NCBI GenBank assembly: GCA_023458755.1
Contig: JAEWYE010000045.1
Span: forward strand, 1-63,316
Length of the DNA stretch: 63,316 nt
Source of the DNA: Bacillota bacterium
GTDB taxonomy: Bacteria > Bacillota > Clostridia > Oscillospirales > Acutalibacteraceae
Reading direction: 5' to 3'
Both the position numbers and the translations under genes were made by a program. The notes beneath the pieces were generated by a model, which had not been told where the DNA came from, did not search any database, and saw only the letters and a list, made by a program, of their open reading frames with translations. This document shows positions 17,526-25,499 of the stretch, piece by piece (position 1 is the first letter of the stretch; every line of letters begins with the position of its first letter).

Positions 17526-19013
17526 ATGTGCAAAAACATTCCAAACGTAAAACTCGGTATCATCGCGGTAAGCCGTGACTGCTTCGTGATTTCACTTTCT
17601 CAGAAACGCAGAAAGGCAATTGTCGAAAGCTTCACCAAAAAAGGCGGCTCCATTTTTGAAGCACAGACCACCGTGGAAAGCGAAGCAGACGCAGTAAAGG
17701 CTGTGGAAGAAATAAAAGCAGCAGGCTGCAACGCTCTTGTTGTATTCCTCGGCAACTTCGGGCCGGAAACTCCGGAAACCCTGATTGCCAAATACTTTGA
17801 CGGTCCTGTTATGTATGTGGCGGCTGCCGAAGAAACCGGCGAAGACTTAATCAACGGTCGTGGCGACGCTTACTGCGGTATGCTCAACTGCTGCTACAAC
17901 CTCGGACTACGCCATCTGAAAGCAATCGTTCCGGAATATCCGGTCGGCACAGCCGATGACATTGCGGACATGATTGCTGATTTTCTGCCGGTCGCGCGCA
18001 CCATTATCGGTTTAAGCTCCCTCAAAATTATCACCTTTGGTCCGCGTCCGCAGGATTTCTTTGCCTGCAACGCTCCGATCAAAGCACTTTATGACATCGG
18101 TGTTGAGGTTCAGGAGAACTCTGAACTTGACCTGCTGGTTGCCTACAAAGCACATGCAAATGATTCCAGAATTCAGGAAGTTGTGGACGACATGGCAGCC
18201 GAACTCGGCGTGGATGGCAACCAGTTCCCAGACCTTCTGCCGCGTATGGCACAGTTTGAAATCACCCTGCTCGACTGGGCAGAACAGAATAAGGGCAGCC
18301 GCGAATACGTTGCCTTTGCGGACAAATGCTGGCCGGCATTCCCGAAGGAATTCGGTTTTGAACCTTGCTACGTAAACAGCCGTTTGGTTTCCAAGGGTAT
18401 TCCGGTAGCATGCGAGGTTGATATTTACGGTGCACTCAGCGAATACATCGGTATGTGCGCAAGCGGCGACGCGGTTACCCTGCTGGATATCAACAACAGT
18501 GTTCCGAGAGATATGTACGAGCAGGAAATCAAGGGCAAATATAACTACACCCTGAAAGATACCTTCATGGGCTTCCACTGCGGCAATACCCCGCTGTGCA
18601 AACTTTCCAAGGGCGCGGTAAAATATCAGCTTATCCAGAACAGACTGCTTGAAAACGGCGGTACTCCGGACTTTACCAGAGGGACTCTGGAAGGCGACAT
18701 CGCTCCGGGCGAAATCACCTTCTTCCGTCTGCAGAGCACAGCCGACACCAAACTCACCTCTTACATTGCACAGGGTGAAGTTCTGCCGGTCGCAACCCGT
18801 TCCTTTGGCGGCATCGGTGTTTTTGCAATTCCAGAGATGGGACGTTTCTACCGTCATGTATTGCTTGCAAAACGCTATCCGCATCACGGCGCGGTTGCGT
18901 TCGGTCATATCGGCAAGGCACTCTATACCATCTTTGATTACCTCGGTGTAGAAGACATTGCGTTCAACCAGCCGAAGAGCATGCTTTACAAGGATGAAAA
19001 CCCATTCGCATAA
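17526..19013 (+). CDS. Fucose/arabinose-isomerase-like sugar isomerase, probable second-type xylose isomerase
   Basis: 495 residues of the L-fucose/L-arabinose isomerase family (COG2407-like), unrelated to classical XylA. Visible landmarks are the N-terminal Rossmann-like domain with LVVFLGNFGPETPE and the C-terminal part with MGFHCGNTP, whose His is a likely ligand of the catalytic Mn2+. As I recall from comparative work on Firmicutes, a protein of this family beside xylB in Clostridium acetobutylicum was shown to be a non-orthologous xylose isomerase. The gene order here (DUF4867, xylB, isomerase) matches, so D-xylose to D-xylulose is the likely reaction. GGAGGTAACC precedes the ATG. Confidence 0.85.
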   Translation: MCKNIPNVKLGIIAVSRDCFVISLSQKRRKAIVESFTKKGGSIFEAQTTVESEADAVKAVEEIKAAGCNALVVFLGNFGPETPETLIAKYFDGPVMYVAAAEETGEDLINGRGDAYCGMLNCCYNLGLRHLKAIVPEYPVGTADDIADMIADFLPVARTIIGLSSLKIITFGPRPQDFFACNAPIKALYDIGVEVQENSELDLLVAYKAHANDSRIQEVVDDMAAELGVDGNQFPDLLPRMAQFEITLLDWAEQNKGSREYVAFADKCWPAFPKEFGFEPCYVNSRLVSKGIPVACEVDIYGALSEYIGMCASGDAVTLLDINNSVPRDMYEQEIKGKYNYTLKDTFMGFHCGNTPLCKLSKGAVKYQLIQNRLLENGGTPDFTRGTLEGDIAPGEITFFRLQSTADTKLTSYIAQGEVLPVATRSFGGIGVFAIPEMGRFYRHVLLAKRYPHHGAVAFGHIGKALYTIFDYLGVEDIAFNQPKSMLYKDENPFA

Positions 19014-19103
19014 GCCCTAAATATAGTCAGTTAATTTGAAACAAGACTACTATCCAACGATTGTTTATAAGATTTTTTCATTTTATATCCCCCTTTTAAC
19101 TGC

Positions 19104-19135
19104 AAACGGCTCACGGATTTTTCCGCGAGCCGTTT
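19104..19135. terminator. Hairpin between convergent genes
   Basis: AACGGCTCACGG and CCGCGAGCCGTT form a stable stem. It lies about 90 bases after the isomerase stop and overlaps the last codons of the metallophosphoesterase gene. The T tracts are weak on both sides, so it may be a bidirectional but inefficient terminator. Confidence 0.6.
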
Positions 19136-19968
19136 GTTGTATTTAGGGTAATGACCGGAATGTCCGGCGGATTGCAGATACGAAAATCGCCCAGGCCGCG
19201 GCTGACAATCATGCTTTTGCCTTTGTACCGGTATTCCCCCGCGCTGTATTTCGGGAAAAATTTGCGCTCCGGTGACAGCAGTCCGCCAACTAAAGGAAGC
19301 CGGACACCTCCTCCGTGCACGTGGCCGGAAAGGGTCAAATCCGCACCCCAGTTTGCATAAGCCGGAAAAAACAGCGGATTATGCGCGAGCAGAATACGAT
19401 AGCCGCCTTCACAGGAACCCAAAGCGTTCTCAACCATGCTTTTATTATAATAATGGGTTTGAGCCGTTTCATCAATCCTGTAGTAACACAAGTCACACCA
19501 TAACCCGTATAAATTTATACTCTCACCCTTTTTTACAAGCATGGCCTTTTCATTATTCAATACCGTAACGCCGGAAGCTTTTAATGTTTCCGCCATGATT
19601 TTCTGTGTGCGCGTGCCAAGCCTCTGTTCGTGATTGCCGACGATGGAATAAACAGGATACCGGTGCGCAAGCGCTTTTGCAAGTTTATAAAATCCCTCAA
19701 AATCGGTGTCGGTGCGGTTCACCATATCGCCGGTCATCACGACGATGTCCGGCGAGGCACAGCGGATTGCCTCCAGTAATGTACAATTGTTCATGCCAAA
19801 GCTTCGGCTGTGCAAGTCCGATAACTGTAAAATCTTATATCCGTCAAAAGCACGCGGGATTTTCTGCGATTGCACTCGGTACTCTGTAATTTGAATCTGT
19901 CTGTCGTGATAGCACAGGCCGGCCGCAAGTGCGGCTACCCCAAACAGCTTTGTGCTTCTCTTCATCAT
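19111..19968 (-). CDS. Membrane-anchored metallophosphoesterase (YkuE-like)
   Basis: 285 residues. N-terminal hydrophobic segment (VAALAAGLC), then a calcineurin-like domain with its metal motifs in order: QLSDLHSRSFG, VMTGDMVNRTD, IVGNHEQRLG, LLAHNPLFF and SGHVHGG. These proteins hydrolyse phosphodiester or pyrophosphate bonds with two metals; the exact substrate (often a lipid-linked compound) cannot be said. Double ATG after GGGAGG. Single gene on the minus strand. Confidence 0.9.
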   Translation of the reverse strand: MMKRSTKLFGVAALAAGLCYHDRQIQITEYRVQSQKIPRAFDGYKILQLSDLHSRSFGMNNCTLLEAIRCASPDIVVMTGDMVNRTDTDFEGFYKLAKALAHRYPVYSIVGNHEQRLGTRTQKIMAETLKASGVTVLNNEKAMLVKKGESINLYGLWCDLCYYRIDETAQTHYYNKSMVENALGSCEGGYRILLAHNPLFFPAYANWGADLTLSGHVHGGGVRLPLVGGLLSPERKFFPKYSAGEYRYKGKSMIVSRGLGDFRICNPPDIPVITLNTTNGSRKNP

Positions 19969-20063
19969 GCGCCCTCCCTGCCAACTTTTCTATTATTCTA
20001 TCACATACTGTGCCAAATACAAGAACTGATATTTAAACCGTATAATTTTCAGGCAAAGAGTTG

Positions 20064-20092
20064 AACCTCTTTTTTCCTGAATTCATAGAATG
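20064..20092 (+). promoter_or_regulatory. Sigma-K-like promoter of the ferritin-like gene
   Basis: AACC, 16 bases, CATAGAATG. It resembles the boxes in front of the two collagen-like genes and the glycosyltransferase gene, and is about 40 bases from the start codon. A competing sigma-A assignment is not obvious. Confidence 0.45.
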
Positions 20093-20130
20093 GTATGCAT
20101 ATTATATTCAAGGAAAAGAGGAGATTTATT

Positions 20131-20529
20131 TTGGAAATGACAACCGCGCAGAAGCTGCAAATGTATATAAACGCCGAACTCAGTGACTCCGCGCTTTACC
20201 GGGAGCTTTCAAAAATCGCGCCAAACGAAGCGGACCGCCAGCTGCTTTTGGAATTTTCGGAAGACGAGCAGGGCCACGCGGAGGAATTTAAACGAATTTA
20301 CCGCGCTTTGACAGGCAGAAGTTACCATCCTGTTGTGAAACCGCTCGTTTTGACTGACTCCTTCGACGCAATTCTGCGTGACCGGGTGATTGACGAAAGC
20401 GGAGATTTCCGAAAATATGGGGAACAGTACATTCAAACGACCGACAATGATATGCTCAAAAATGCTTATTACCGTGCACGAACCGACGAAAACGTGCATG
20501 CACTGCGACTGCTTTCCATGCTTCATTAA
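20131..20529 (+). CDS. Ferritin-like / rubrerythrin-like protein
   Basis: About 132 residues, a four-helix bundle with di-iron-type ligands: E in YINAELSDSALY, EDEQGHAEEF (ExxH), E in VIDESGDF and DENVHALRL (ExxH). It lacks the rubredoxin domain of full rubrerythrins. Such short proteins occur in spores and in oxidative-stress defence. The best start is TTG 20131, seven bases after AGAGGAG; the next ATG is at 20137. A possible sigma-K-type promoter precedes it. Confidence 0.8.
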   Translation: MEMTTAQKLQMYINAELSDSALYRELSKIAPNEADRQLLLEFSEDEQGHAEEFKRIYRALTGRSYHPVVKPLVLTDSFDAILRDRVIDESGDFRKYGEQYIQTTDNDMLKNAYYRARTDENVHALRLLSMLH

Positions 20530-20546
20530 ATCCATACCCAAAAATA

Positions 20547-20580
20547 TAGGCAGTAAGGGAGTAAAACCTCTTACTGCCTA
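20547..20580. terminator. Bidirectional terminator
   Basis: TAGGCAGTAAG and CTTACTGCCTA form an 11-bp stem between the convergent ferritin-like and deformylase genes, with T-rich sequence on both outer sides. Confidence 0.8.
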
Positions 20581-20583
20581 CGT

Positions 20584-21042
20584 TTATTTTACTTTCACAA
20601 ACTCGGTAACCTGATCAATAAAAACGATACCGTTTAAATGATCAATTTCGTGACAAAGGCATTTTGCCAGTAACCCGGAACCATTTACGATAACTTCTTG
20701 TCCCTCTTCATTCAGTGCCCGTACGGTTACATGAGCCGGACGGATAAGCCTTCCCCAAACACCTGGAAAGCTTAAGCATCCCTCTACCACCTGTTGGGTT
20801 CCGCTTTGCTCTATAATTTCGGGATTGACCAGCTTCATCAGGCCGGTTCCCACATCAATGACCACTAAACGTTTCAGAATACCAACCTGACAGGCAGCCA
20901 AGCCTCCGCCAATTTTGGTATTATACATCGTGTCCGCCATGTCTTCCAGCAATTGACGGACTTTATCATTCACCGATTCGACATATCTGCATTTCTTTCT
21001 TAATATTTCATCATCAAATGTCCGAATCTCCCGAATCGCCAT
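20584..21042 (-). CDS. def: Peptide deformylase
   Basis: 152 residues; removes the formyl group from the initiator Met of new proteins. Motif 1 is GGGLAACQVG, where most enzymes have GLAAPQ (Pro replaced by Cys); motif 2 EGCLSFPG and motif 3 CHEIDHLNG, giving the Cys and two His that bind the metal, are intact. ATG 21042 has AAAGGAGAG in front. The gene overlaps the end of the XRE regulator gene by 29 bases, an unusual pairing for this housekeeping enzyme, so it may be a specialised second copy. Confidence 0.92.
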   Translation of the reverse strand: MAIREIRTFDDEILRKKCRYVESVNDKVRQLLEDMADTMYNTKIGGGLAACQVGILKRLVVIDVGTGLMKLVNPEIIEQSGTQQVVEGCLSFPGVWGRLIRPAHVTVRALNEEGQEVIVNGSGLLAKCLCHEIDHLNGIVFIDQVTEFVKVK

Positions 21043-21280
21043 TATGTCTCTCCTTTCGGCTGAATTCAGCCCGTGATTTGCGTTCACTTTCCTCAAAAAG
21101 GAAAAGTTCTTCAATTGCCGCGTGGAACACTTGCGCAATATCATAAGCCAACCAGATGGACGGCTCATATTTTCCGGTTTCAATCGCATGAATTGCCTGC
21201 CTGGATACCCCAACCAGTTTACCCAGTTCTTCTTGGGTAAGTCCCGCGGACTCGCGATAAAGTTTGATTTTGTTTTTCAT
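21014..21280 (-). CDS. Small XRE-family DNA-binding regulator
   Basis: About 88 residues with one Cro/CI helix-turn-helix (GLTQEELGKLVGVSRQAIHAIETGKYEP) and a charged tail. The start at ATG 21280 gives MKNKIKLYRESAGLTQ, typical of the YozG/YvaO-type small regulators. Its 3' end overlaps def. Two identical 13-base repeats flank its promoter, so it probably represses its own operon. Confidence 0.85.
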   Translation of the reverse strand: MKNKIKLYRESAGLTQEELGKLVGVSRQAIHAIETGKYEPSIWLAYDIAQVFHAAIEELFLFEESERKSRAEFSRKERHNGDSGDSDI

Positions 21281-21316
21281 TTTTCCACTTTGCTTTCCAA
21301 TTCTGTTGAATGTTAT

Positions 21317-21375
21317 GTTAACCTTACATAGACAAGTTAGCACATTTCATACTTTCTGTCAAGTTAACCTTACAT
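21317..21375 (-). promoter_or_regulatory. Promoter of XRE-def flanked by twin operators
   Basis: On the minus strand: TTGACA (21362-21357), 17 bases, TAACTT (21339-21334). The direct repeat ATGTAAGGTTAAC occurs twice, at 21363-21375 just upstream of the -35 and at 21317-21329 just downstream of the -10, in the places expected for an autoregulator. Confidence 0.6.
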
Positions 21376-21379
21376 CATT

Positions 21380-21423
21380 TTTAAAATTTAGGCTGTAAGA
21401 ATTTAATTTACTCTTACAGCCTA
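21380..21423 (-). terminator. Intrinsic terminator after the P-type ATPase gene
   Basis: TAGGCTGTAAGA and TCTTACAGCCTA (21389-21400 and 21412-21423) form a 12-bp stem followed on the minus strand by AAATTTTAAAAATG. It lies 11 bases past the ATPase stop. Confidence 0.75.
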
Positions 21424-21433
21424 TTCAAATTCA

Positions 21434-23968
21434 TTATTTGTGTGAGCGGGCGCGCAGATGTTTTGCCAGTTTCACCAGCTCATACCACAAAACAGCCGCA
21501 CAGGCAATTTCAAGTGCCAACAGAAATTGACCTGCCGATAACGGAGCAAGTTTTAAAAATCCGCTCAGCGGTGTGTACAAAATCACCAGCAGCCCCGCTA
21601 TGGTACCAATATTGATTGCCCACATGATTTTATCCCGCATCAGTCTGCCCAAAGACTGTATTGCAAAATCGGAATGGGAGCTGTTTACCTGCACCAGCAG
21701 TAAGTTGGAAAGTAAAACAATTACCAGTCCCATCGTTCTTGCAAGAGGTGCATTGGCGGGAAACCGCTGTAAAAACCAAAAATAGGTTCCAAACGAAGCG
21801 GCAAAAACGGCAAGCCCCTGTAAAATACTTTTGGTGAGTATTTGCGGTGACAAAATCTTCTCTTCGGGACTGCGCGGCCTGCGCTCCATAATGTCGCGTT
21901 CCTCAGGCTGACGCTCCAGCACAATGGAGCAGGTAGGGTCAATGACCAGTTCAAGCAGCACCACATGCAGCGGCAAAAGGAGGAGAGAAGCCGGACTGAT
22001 ATTCAGCAGCGGTGCCAGCAGGGATGCGAATGCAATGGGAATATGAATGGTGAACACATAGCCCACCGCTTTGCGGATGTTGTCGTAAATTCTTCTTCCG
22101 TCCCGGATGGTATCCACAATGGTAGAAAAATTATCGTCCAACAGAATCAAGTCCGCCGCTTCTCTCGAAACCTCCGAGCCCCGCTTGCCCATGGCAATAC
22201 CGATATCCGCATATTTCAACGCCGGCGCATCGTTTACCCCGTCTCCCGTCATCGCTACAATTTCACCGTTTGCCTGAAATGCTTTTACAATTCGCATTTT
22301 ATGCTCCGGCACTACGCGTGAAAAGATACTGACATTGCGGACTTTTTCGCAAAGCTGTTCCTCCGTCATATTGTTCAGTTCGTCACCGGTGATGATTTTA
22401 TCCGCATTCGGCATACCGATTTGTTTCGCTATGGAGCTTGCTGTTATTCCGTTGTCGCCCGTAATCATAACAACGCGAACTCCGGCTTTTGTGCAGTGCC
22501 GAATATCCTGTTTAACAGATTCTCTCGGCGGGTCGGCAAGACCGACCATGCCGCATAAGGTAAGCGTGCATTGCTGCAGCGTGGCAGGAACTTCCCGCTC
22601 CGACTCGACTTGCCCCTGTGCGACCGCGATCACGCGAAGTCCCTTCTGTGACATCTCGGTAATCTTTTCTTCTGCTGTCTTCCGCTCTTCGTCAGAAAGA
22701 CTGCAAAGGGTTAAAATGCGTTCTGGAGAGCCTTTTGCGGCAACCAGGATAGATTTCTGCCGCTTCCACACATGCCCCATCATTTTTGTCTCGTTGGTAA
22801 ACGGATATTCCGTTACAAGTTCGCCGCTGAATAAAAATTCCTTTGTAATTTCTATGGATTCACAGTGTGCAAGCATGGCTTTTTCCATAGGGTCATAGGC
22901 GCTGGTTTCACAGCCCATACCCATAATTTCGCACACCTGTTTTTCATCGCCGGTCAGTGCCCAAATGTCGCGCACCGCCATTTGGTTCCTAGTAATGGTG
23001 CCTGTTTTATCCACGCAGAGCACCGATACCTGTCCCAGCGTTTCCACCGACGGCAGTCTGCGGACAAGAGACTGCTTTTTTGCAAGCCGCCATGCCCCCA
23101 TGGAAAGGAACACTGTAAGGATAACCGGAAATTCTTCAGGAATCATCGCCATGGCAAGAGTAATACCCGATAAAATACTCTCGATCATTCTTGCTCCGAA
23201 CGCATGGTCGGGAATATGAAAATACGTGATTGTACCGACTGCCGCAAATAAAACAGCGGCAATACCCGCACACAGCTTTACCAAATTGCCCGTCTGCTTT
23301 TGCAGCGGTGTAGGCATTTCCGGTGCGGAAGCTACATTTGCGCCGATTTTTCCGTATTCGGTCGCTGCACCAATCTTACTGACCAGCACGGAAGCACTGC
23401 CCTGTGTCACCAGCGTTCCGGCATAGCAGGAATCTTTTCGCCAATAATCTGTTCTTTCGTTTTCCGTATTATCTACGGCTGTTTTCCATACGCCTTCTGC
23501 CTCGCCGGTCAGGGAAGATTCATCCACACAAAGGTCACTTGCCGTAATTATTTCGCCGTCTGCGGGGATTTTTACACCCTCGGCAATTTTCATCACGTCG
23601 CCGGGCACTAAATCGGTGCTGGCAATTACCTGTTCTCTGCCGTCACGCACCACCGCAATGTGAGGGGCAGAAAGATCTTTTAGCGCGCTTAAGGTTTTGT
23701 CGGTCTTCCACTCCTGCATCACATCGATGCTGATAATGCCAACGACAAAGATCAGCATAATTGCGCCGTCACGCGGTTCGCCCAAAATGAAATAAATAAC
23801 CGCTGCCACCAATAAAAGCAGGAACATCGGTTCACAAATAACATGAAGCAATTTGTGAAAGATCGTTTCTTTTTTTCTGGGGGCAAGTTCGTTCTTGCCG
23901 TATTTTTCCTGGAGCTTCTTGGCCTGTTCACTCGTCAGGCCTTGGATCACTGTTTTTTGTTGTGTCAT
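21434..23968 (-). CDS. P-type metal cation ATPase, riboswitch controlled
   Basis: About 844 residues with the layout of P2-type (calcium-pump-like) ATPases: N-terminal cation-ATPase domain, actuator loop with SSLTGE, M4 segment MIPEEFPVIL (PEEFP rather than PEGLP), phosphorylation site CVDKTGTITRNQ, ATP-binding KGSPER, hinge MTGDGVNDAPALK and the C-terminal helices. Family annotation would be calcium transport, but the gene is preceded by a NiCo-type riboswitch, which points to export of Co2+, Ni2+ or Fe2+. The start is ATG 23968, with GGAGG eight bases before; an ATG 21 bases upstream is not likely. Confidence 0.9.
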   Translation of the reverse strand: MTQQKTVIQGLTSEQAKKLQEKYGKNELAPRKKETIFHKLLHVICEPMFLLLLVAAVIYFILGEPRDGAIMLIFVVGIISIDVMQEWKTDKTLSALKDLSAPHIAVVRDGREQVIASTDLVPGDVMKIAEGVKIPADGEIITASDLCVDESSLTGEAEGVWKTAVDNTENERTDYWRKDSCYAGTLVTQGSASVLVSKIGAATEYGKIGANVASAPEMPTPLQKQTGNLVKLCAGIAAVLFAAVGTITYFHIPDHAFGARMIESILSGITLAMAMIPEEFPVILTVFLSMGAWRLAKKQSLVRRLPSVETLGQVSVLCVDKTGTITRNQMAVRDIWALTGDEKQVCEIMGMGCETSAYDPMEKAMLAHCESIEITKEFLFSGELVTEYPFTNETKMMGHVWKRQKSILVAAKGSPERILTLCSLSDEERKTAEEKITEMSQKGLRVIAVAQGQVESEREVPATLQQCTLTLCGMVGLADPPRESVKQDIRHCTKAGVRVVMITGDNGITASSIAKQIGMPNADKIITGDELNNMTEEQLCEKVRNVSIFSRVVPEHKMRIVKAFQANGEIVAMTGDGVNDAPALKYADIGIAMGKRGSEVSREAADLILLDDNFSTIVDTIRDGRRIYDNIRKAVGYVFTIHIPIAFASLLAPLLNISPASLLLLPLHVVLLELVIDPTCSIVLERQPEERDIMERRPRSPEEKILSPQILTKSILQGLAVFAASFGTYFWFLQRFPANAPLARTMGLVIVLLSNLLLVQVNSSHSDFAIQSLGRLMRDKIMWAINIGTIAGLLVILYTPLSGFLKLAPLSAGQFLLALEIACAAVLWYELVKLAKHLRARSHK

Positions 23969-24032
23969 AGCTTTTTCCTCCAAATGCATTCAGGATAACT
24001 CTATGGCATGCAATTCTGTCAGTGTATGCTCC

Positions 24033-24155
24033 AAAAAAGGGTATAAAAATACCCGTGGAACATACTACTGTCCCACAGGTATAAAAATCAACCTGTTGCC
24101 TAATTAGGCCCAGCCCCACGAACCTTGTCGGTTCATCGCCTGCTCAGTTTGTACT
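24033..24155 (-). promoter_or_regulatory. NiCo (czcD) riboswitch with terminator
   Basis: On the minus strand the leader reads CTGAGCAGGC, later GGGGCTGGGC, CAACAGGT and CCTGTGGGACAGT, the conserved junction elements of the NiCo/czcD class (metal-sensing four-way junction). Directly after it lie two alternative hairpins: CCTGTGGGACA with TGTTCCACGGG (24052-24079), which would consume the aptamer 3' part, and GGGTAT-tttt-ATACCC plus TTTTTT (24033-24054). So metal-controlled termination is expected. Known members respond to Co2+, Ni2+ or Fe2+ and switch on efflux genes. Recognition is by eye, not by a covariance model. Confidence 0.78.
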
Positions 24156-24188
24156 GTAGATTTGTATGCAGTGCAAAGAGATTCTTCT

Positions 24189-24217
24189 ATGATAGTATAT
24201 GCTAGGCTGGTTGTCAA
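24189..24217 (-). promoter_or_regulatory. Promoter of the riboswitch-ATPase transcript
   Basis: On the minus strand TTGACA, 17 bases, TATCAT, about 30 bases upstream of the riboswitch. Confidence 0.7.
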
Positions 24218-24322
24218 GTGTCAGCTTTTATCAAATCCAGATTAAAAAAGCCTCAAGTTATACGAGTGATATTCGCACCGTTTTTGCATAAAAATATTTG
24301 TTCAATTTAAATGAAAATTCAA

Positions 24323-24350
24323 TTGACAATTTTTATTTTTTGTATATAAT
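24323..24350 (+). promoter_or_regulatory. Sigma-A promoter of the secreted GH5-like gene
   Basis: TTGACA, 16 bases, TATAAT; the predicted start near 24357 leaves a leader of about 110 bases before the ATG. Confidence 0.75.
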
Positions 24351-24374
24351 AGGAATTGTAGTAAATATTTTCCA

Positions 24375-24470
24375 GTTGTGCTTCTAGGAGGTAAGCACAG
24401 CTTGTCAAAGGGTATCAAATTAAGCCTTATCGAAACGTGGAAAGATGAAACTTGACAGGAGGAAAAAGTT
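24375..24470 (+). promoter_or_regulatory. Structured leader next to the ribosome site
   Basis: TGTGCTT and AAGCACA form a hairpin with a nine-base loop, and CTTGTCAA (from 24400) can pair with TTGACAGG, whose right arm touches the AGGAGG of the gene at 24471. The inner part has an AAGG/CCTT pair. This could control translation. It does not match a riboswitch class I can recall. Confidence 0.35.
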
Positions 24471-25361
24471 ATGTTGAAAAAAGTAAAAAAGCTATTGTCT
24501 CTTGTTCTTGCTGCTGTGGTATGTGCCGCCGGCATTGGAGTTGCACCCTTATCCGCAAATGCCGCTTCGGTGCCCACAGAGTGGCAGAAAGGCGCTAATT
24601 TACCTTGCTGGTACGACACGTCCTACGATTCCCTGAATGTTCTGAAGGCTTACGGCTATAATGCCGTAAATCTAAACTGGAACACCAGCCTTTCGGCATC
24701 AGAACTGGACAAGTACCTGACAAAATGTGAAGACCTTGGTCTTGCACCGACGGTCTCGCTTTGGGACGCAAATGGAAAAAGCAGCTACGATTCTCTTCAA
24801 AAGTGCGCGGATTATTGGGTTCGCGACGACGTTGCCGGTGTGATGAAAAACCATCCGTCCGCAGTCTTGGAAGTTGCTGCCGGCTGGGATGCAAGCGACT
24901 TGAAGACATGGGAAGAATCCTATATGCAGGCGCTGCAGAAAATTGATGACCGGTATCAGTATGGCTGTAAGGTGGCTCTCAGTGCACCATCATGCGCAAC
25001 CGATGCAAAAGCTTTTGCTCAGGCTTTCATGGCAGTGCGCGCAAAATTCATCCATATTCACATTGAGATTGTAGATATCAGCTGGATATACATAGAAGGC
25101 CCCGATTTTTATTATTGGCAGCTAGAAATCCGAGAAACTGTTATTGATATCTATCTAGTAGAATACAGCTTTTGCGGGAAATCTTCCTCAACCAGTGTCG
25201 CTGAAAGTGACAAAGAGTTTGTACAAATCTGCAAAGATAATAACATTGGTTTCTATCCATACATTTGGTGCGGCGATCCTTCCGGTAATTTAAATATGAC
25301 AAGTGACTGGAAAAACTATACGGATAGAGGAAAATATTTAGCCGAGCTTATGTTCAGCTAA
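24471..25361 (+). CDS. Secreted GH5-like (mannanase-like) protein, probably catalytically altered
   Basis: 296 residues. Signal peptide ending SANA-AS. The N-terminal half (GANLPCWYDTSYDSLNVLKAYGYNAVNLNW) and the C-terminal part (VQICKDNNIGFYPYIWCG) resemble beta-mannanase or cellulase TIM barrels of GH5. Where such enzymes have VANE (acid/base Glu) this one has EVAAGWDAS, and the middle (about 190-235) is an unusual Ile/Tyr-rich stretch that does not look like the normal barrel. The nucleophile GEFG is not clear either. It may be a non-catalytic sugar-binding relative or a decayed gene. The family call is moderate. Confidence 0.6.
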   Translation: MLKKVKKLLSLVLAAVVCAAGIGVAPLSANAASVPTEWQKGANLPCWYDTSYDSLNVLKAYGYNAVNLNWNTSLSASELDKYLTKCEDLGLAPTVSLWDANGKSSYDSLQKCADYWVRDDVAGVMKNHPSAVLEVAAGWDASDLKTWEESYMQALQKIDDRYQYGCKVALSAPSCATDAKAFAQAFMAVRAKFIHIHIEIVDISWIYIEGPDFYYWQLEIRETVIDIYLVEYSFCGKSSSTSVAESDKEFVQICKDNNIGFYPYIWCGDPSGNLNMTSDWKNYTDRGKYLAELMFS

Positions 25362-25442
25362 CGAACCTGTTCTTTGCTTACTTGTACAATCCTGCTGTTA
25401 GTTATAGCATCTGCTGACAGCTCAACATGAAGTCATCTGCAC

Positions 25443-25490
25443 AAAAAGGACACCTGCTATTCTCTGAAATGGTAGCAGCTGCCCTTTTTA
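25443..25490. terminator. Bidirectional terminator
   Basis: AAAAAGGACACCTGCTA and TAGCAGCTGCCCTTTTT pair around a 12-base loop between the convergent GH5-like and manC genes, with T runs on both sides. Confidence 0.8.
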
Positions 25491-25499
25491 TTATCTTGC

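Noticed and set aside
18012..18908. 298-codon frame antisense to the isomerase gene
   Set aside because: It is the reverse of a well-conserved gene; length comes from codon bias, and no ribosome site or domain is seen.
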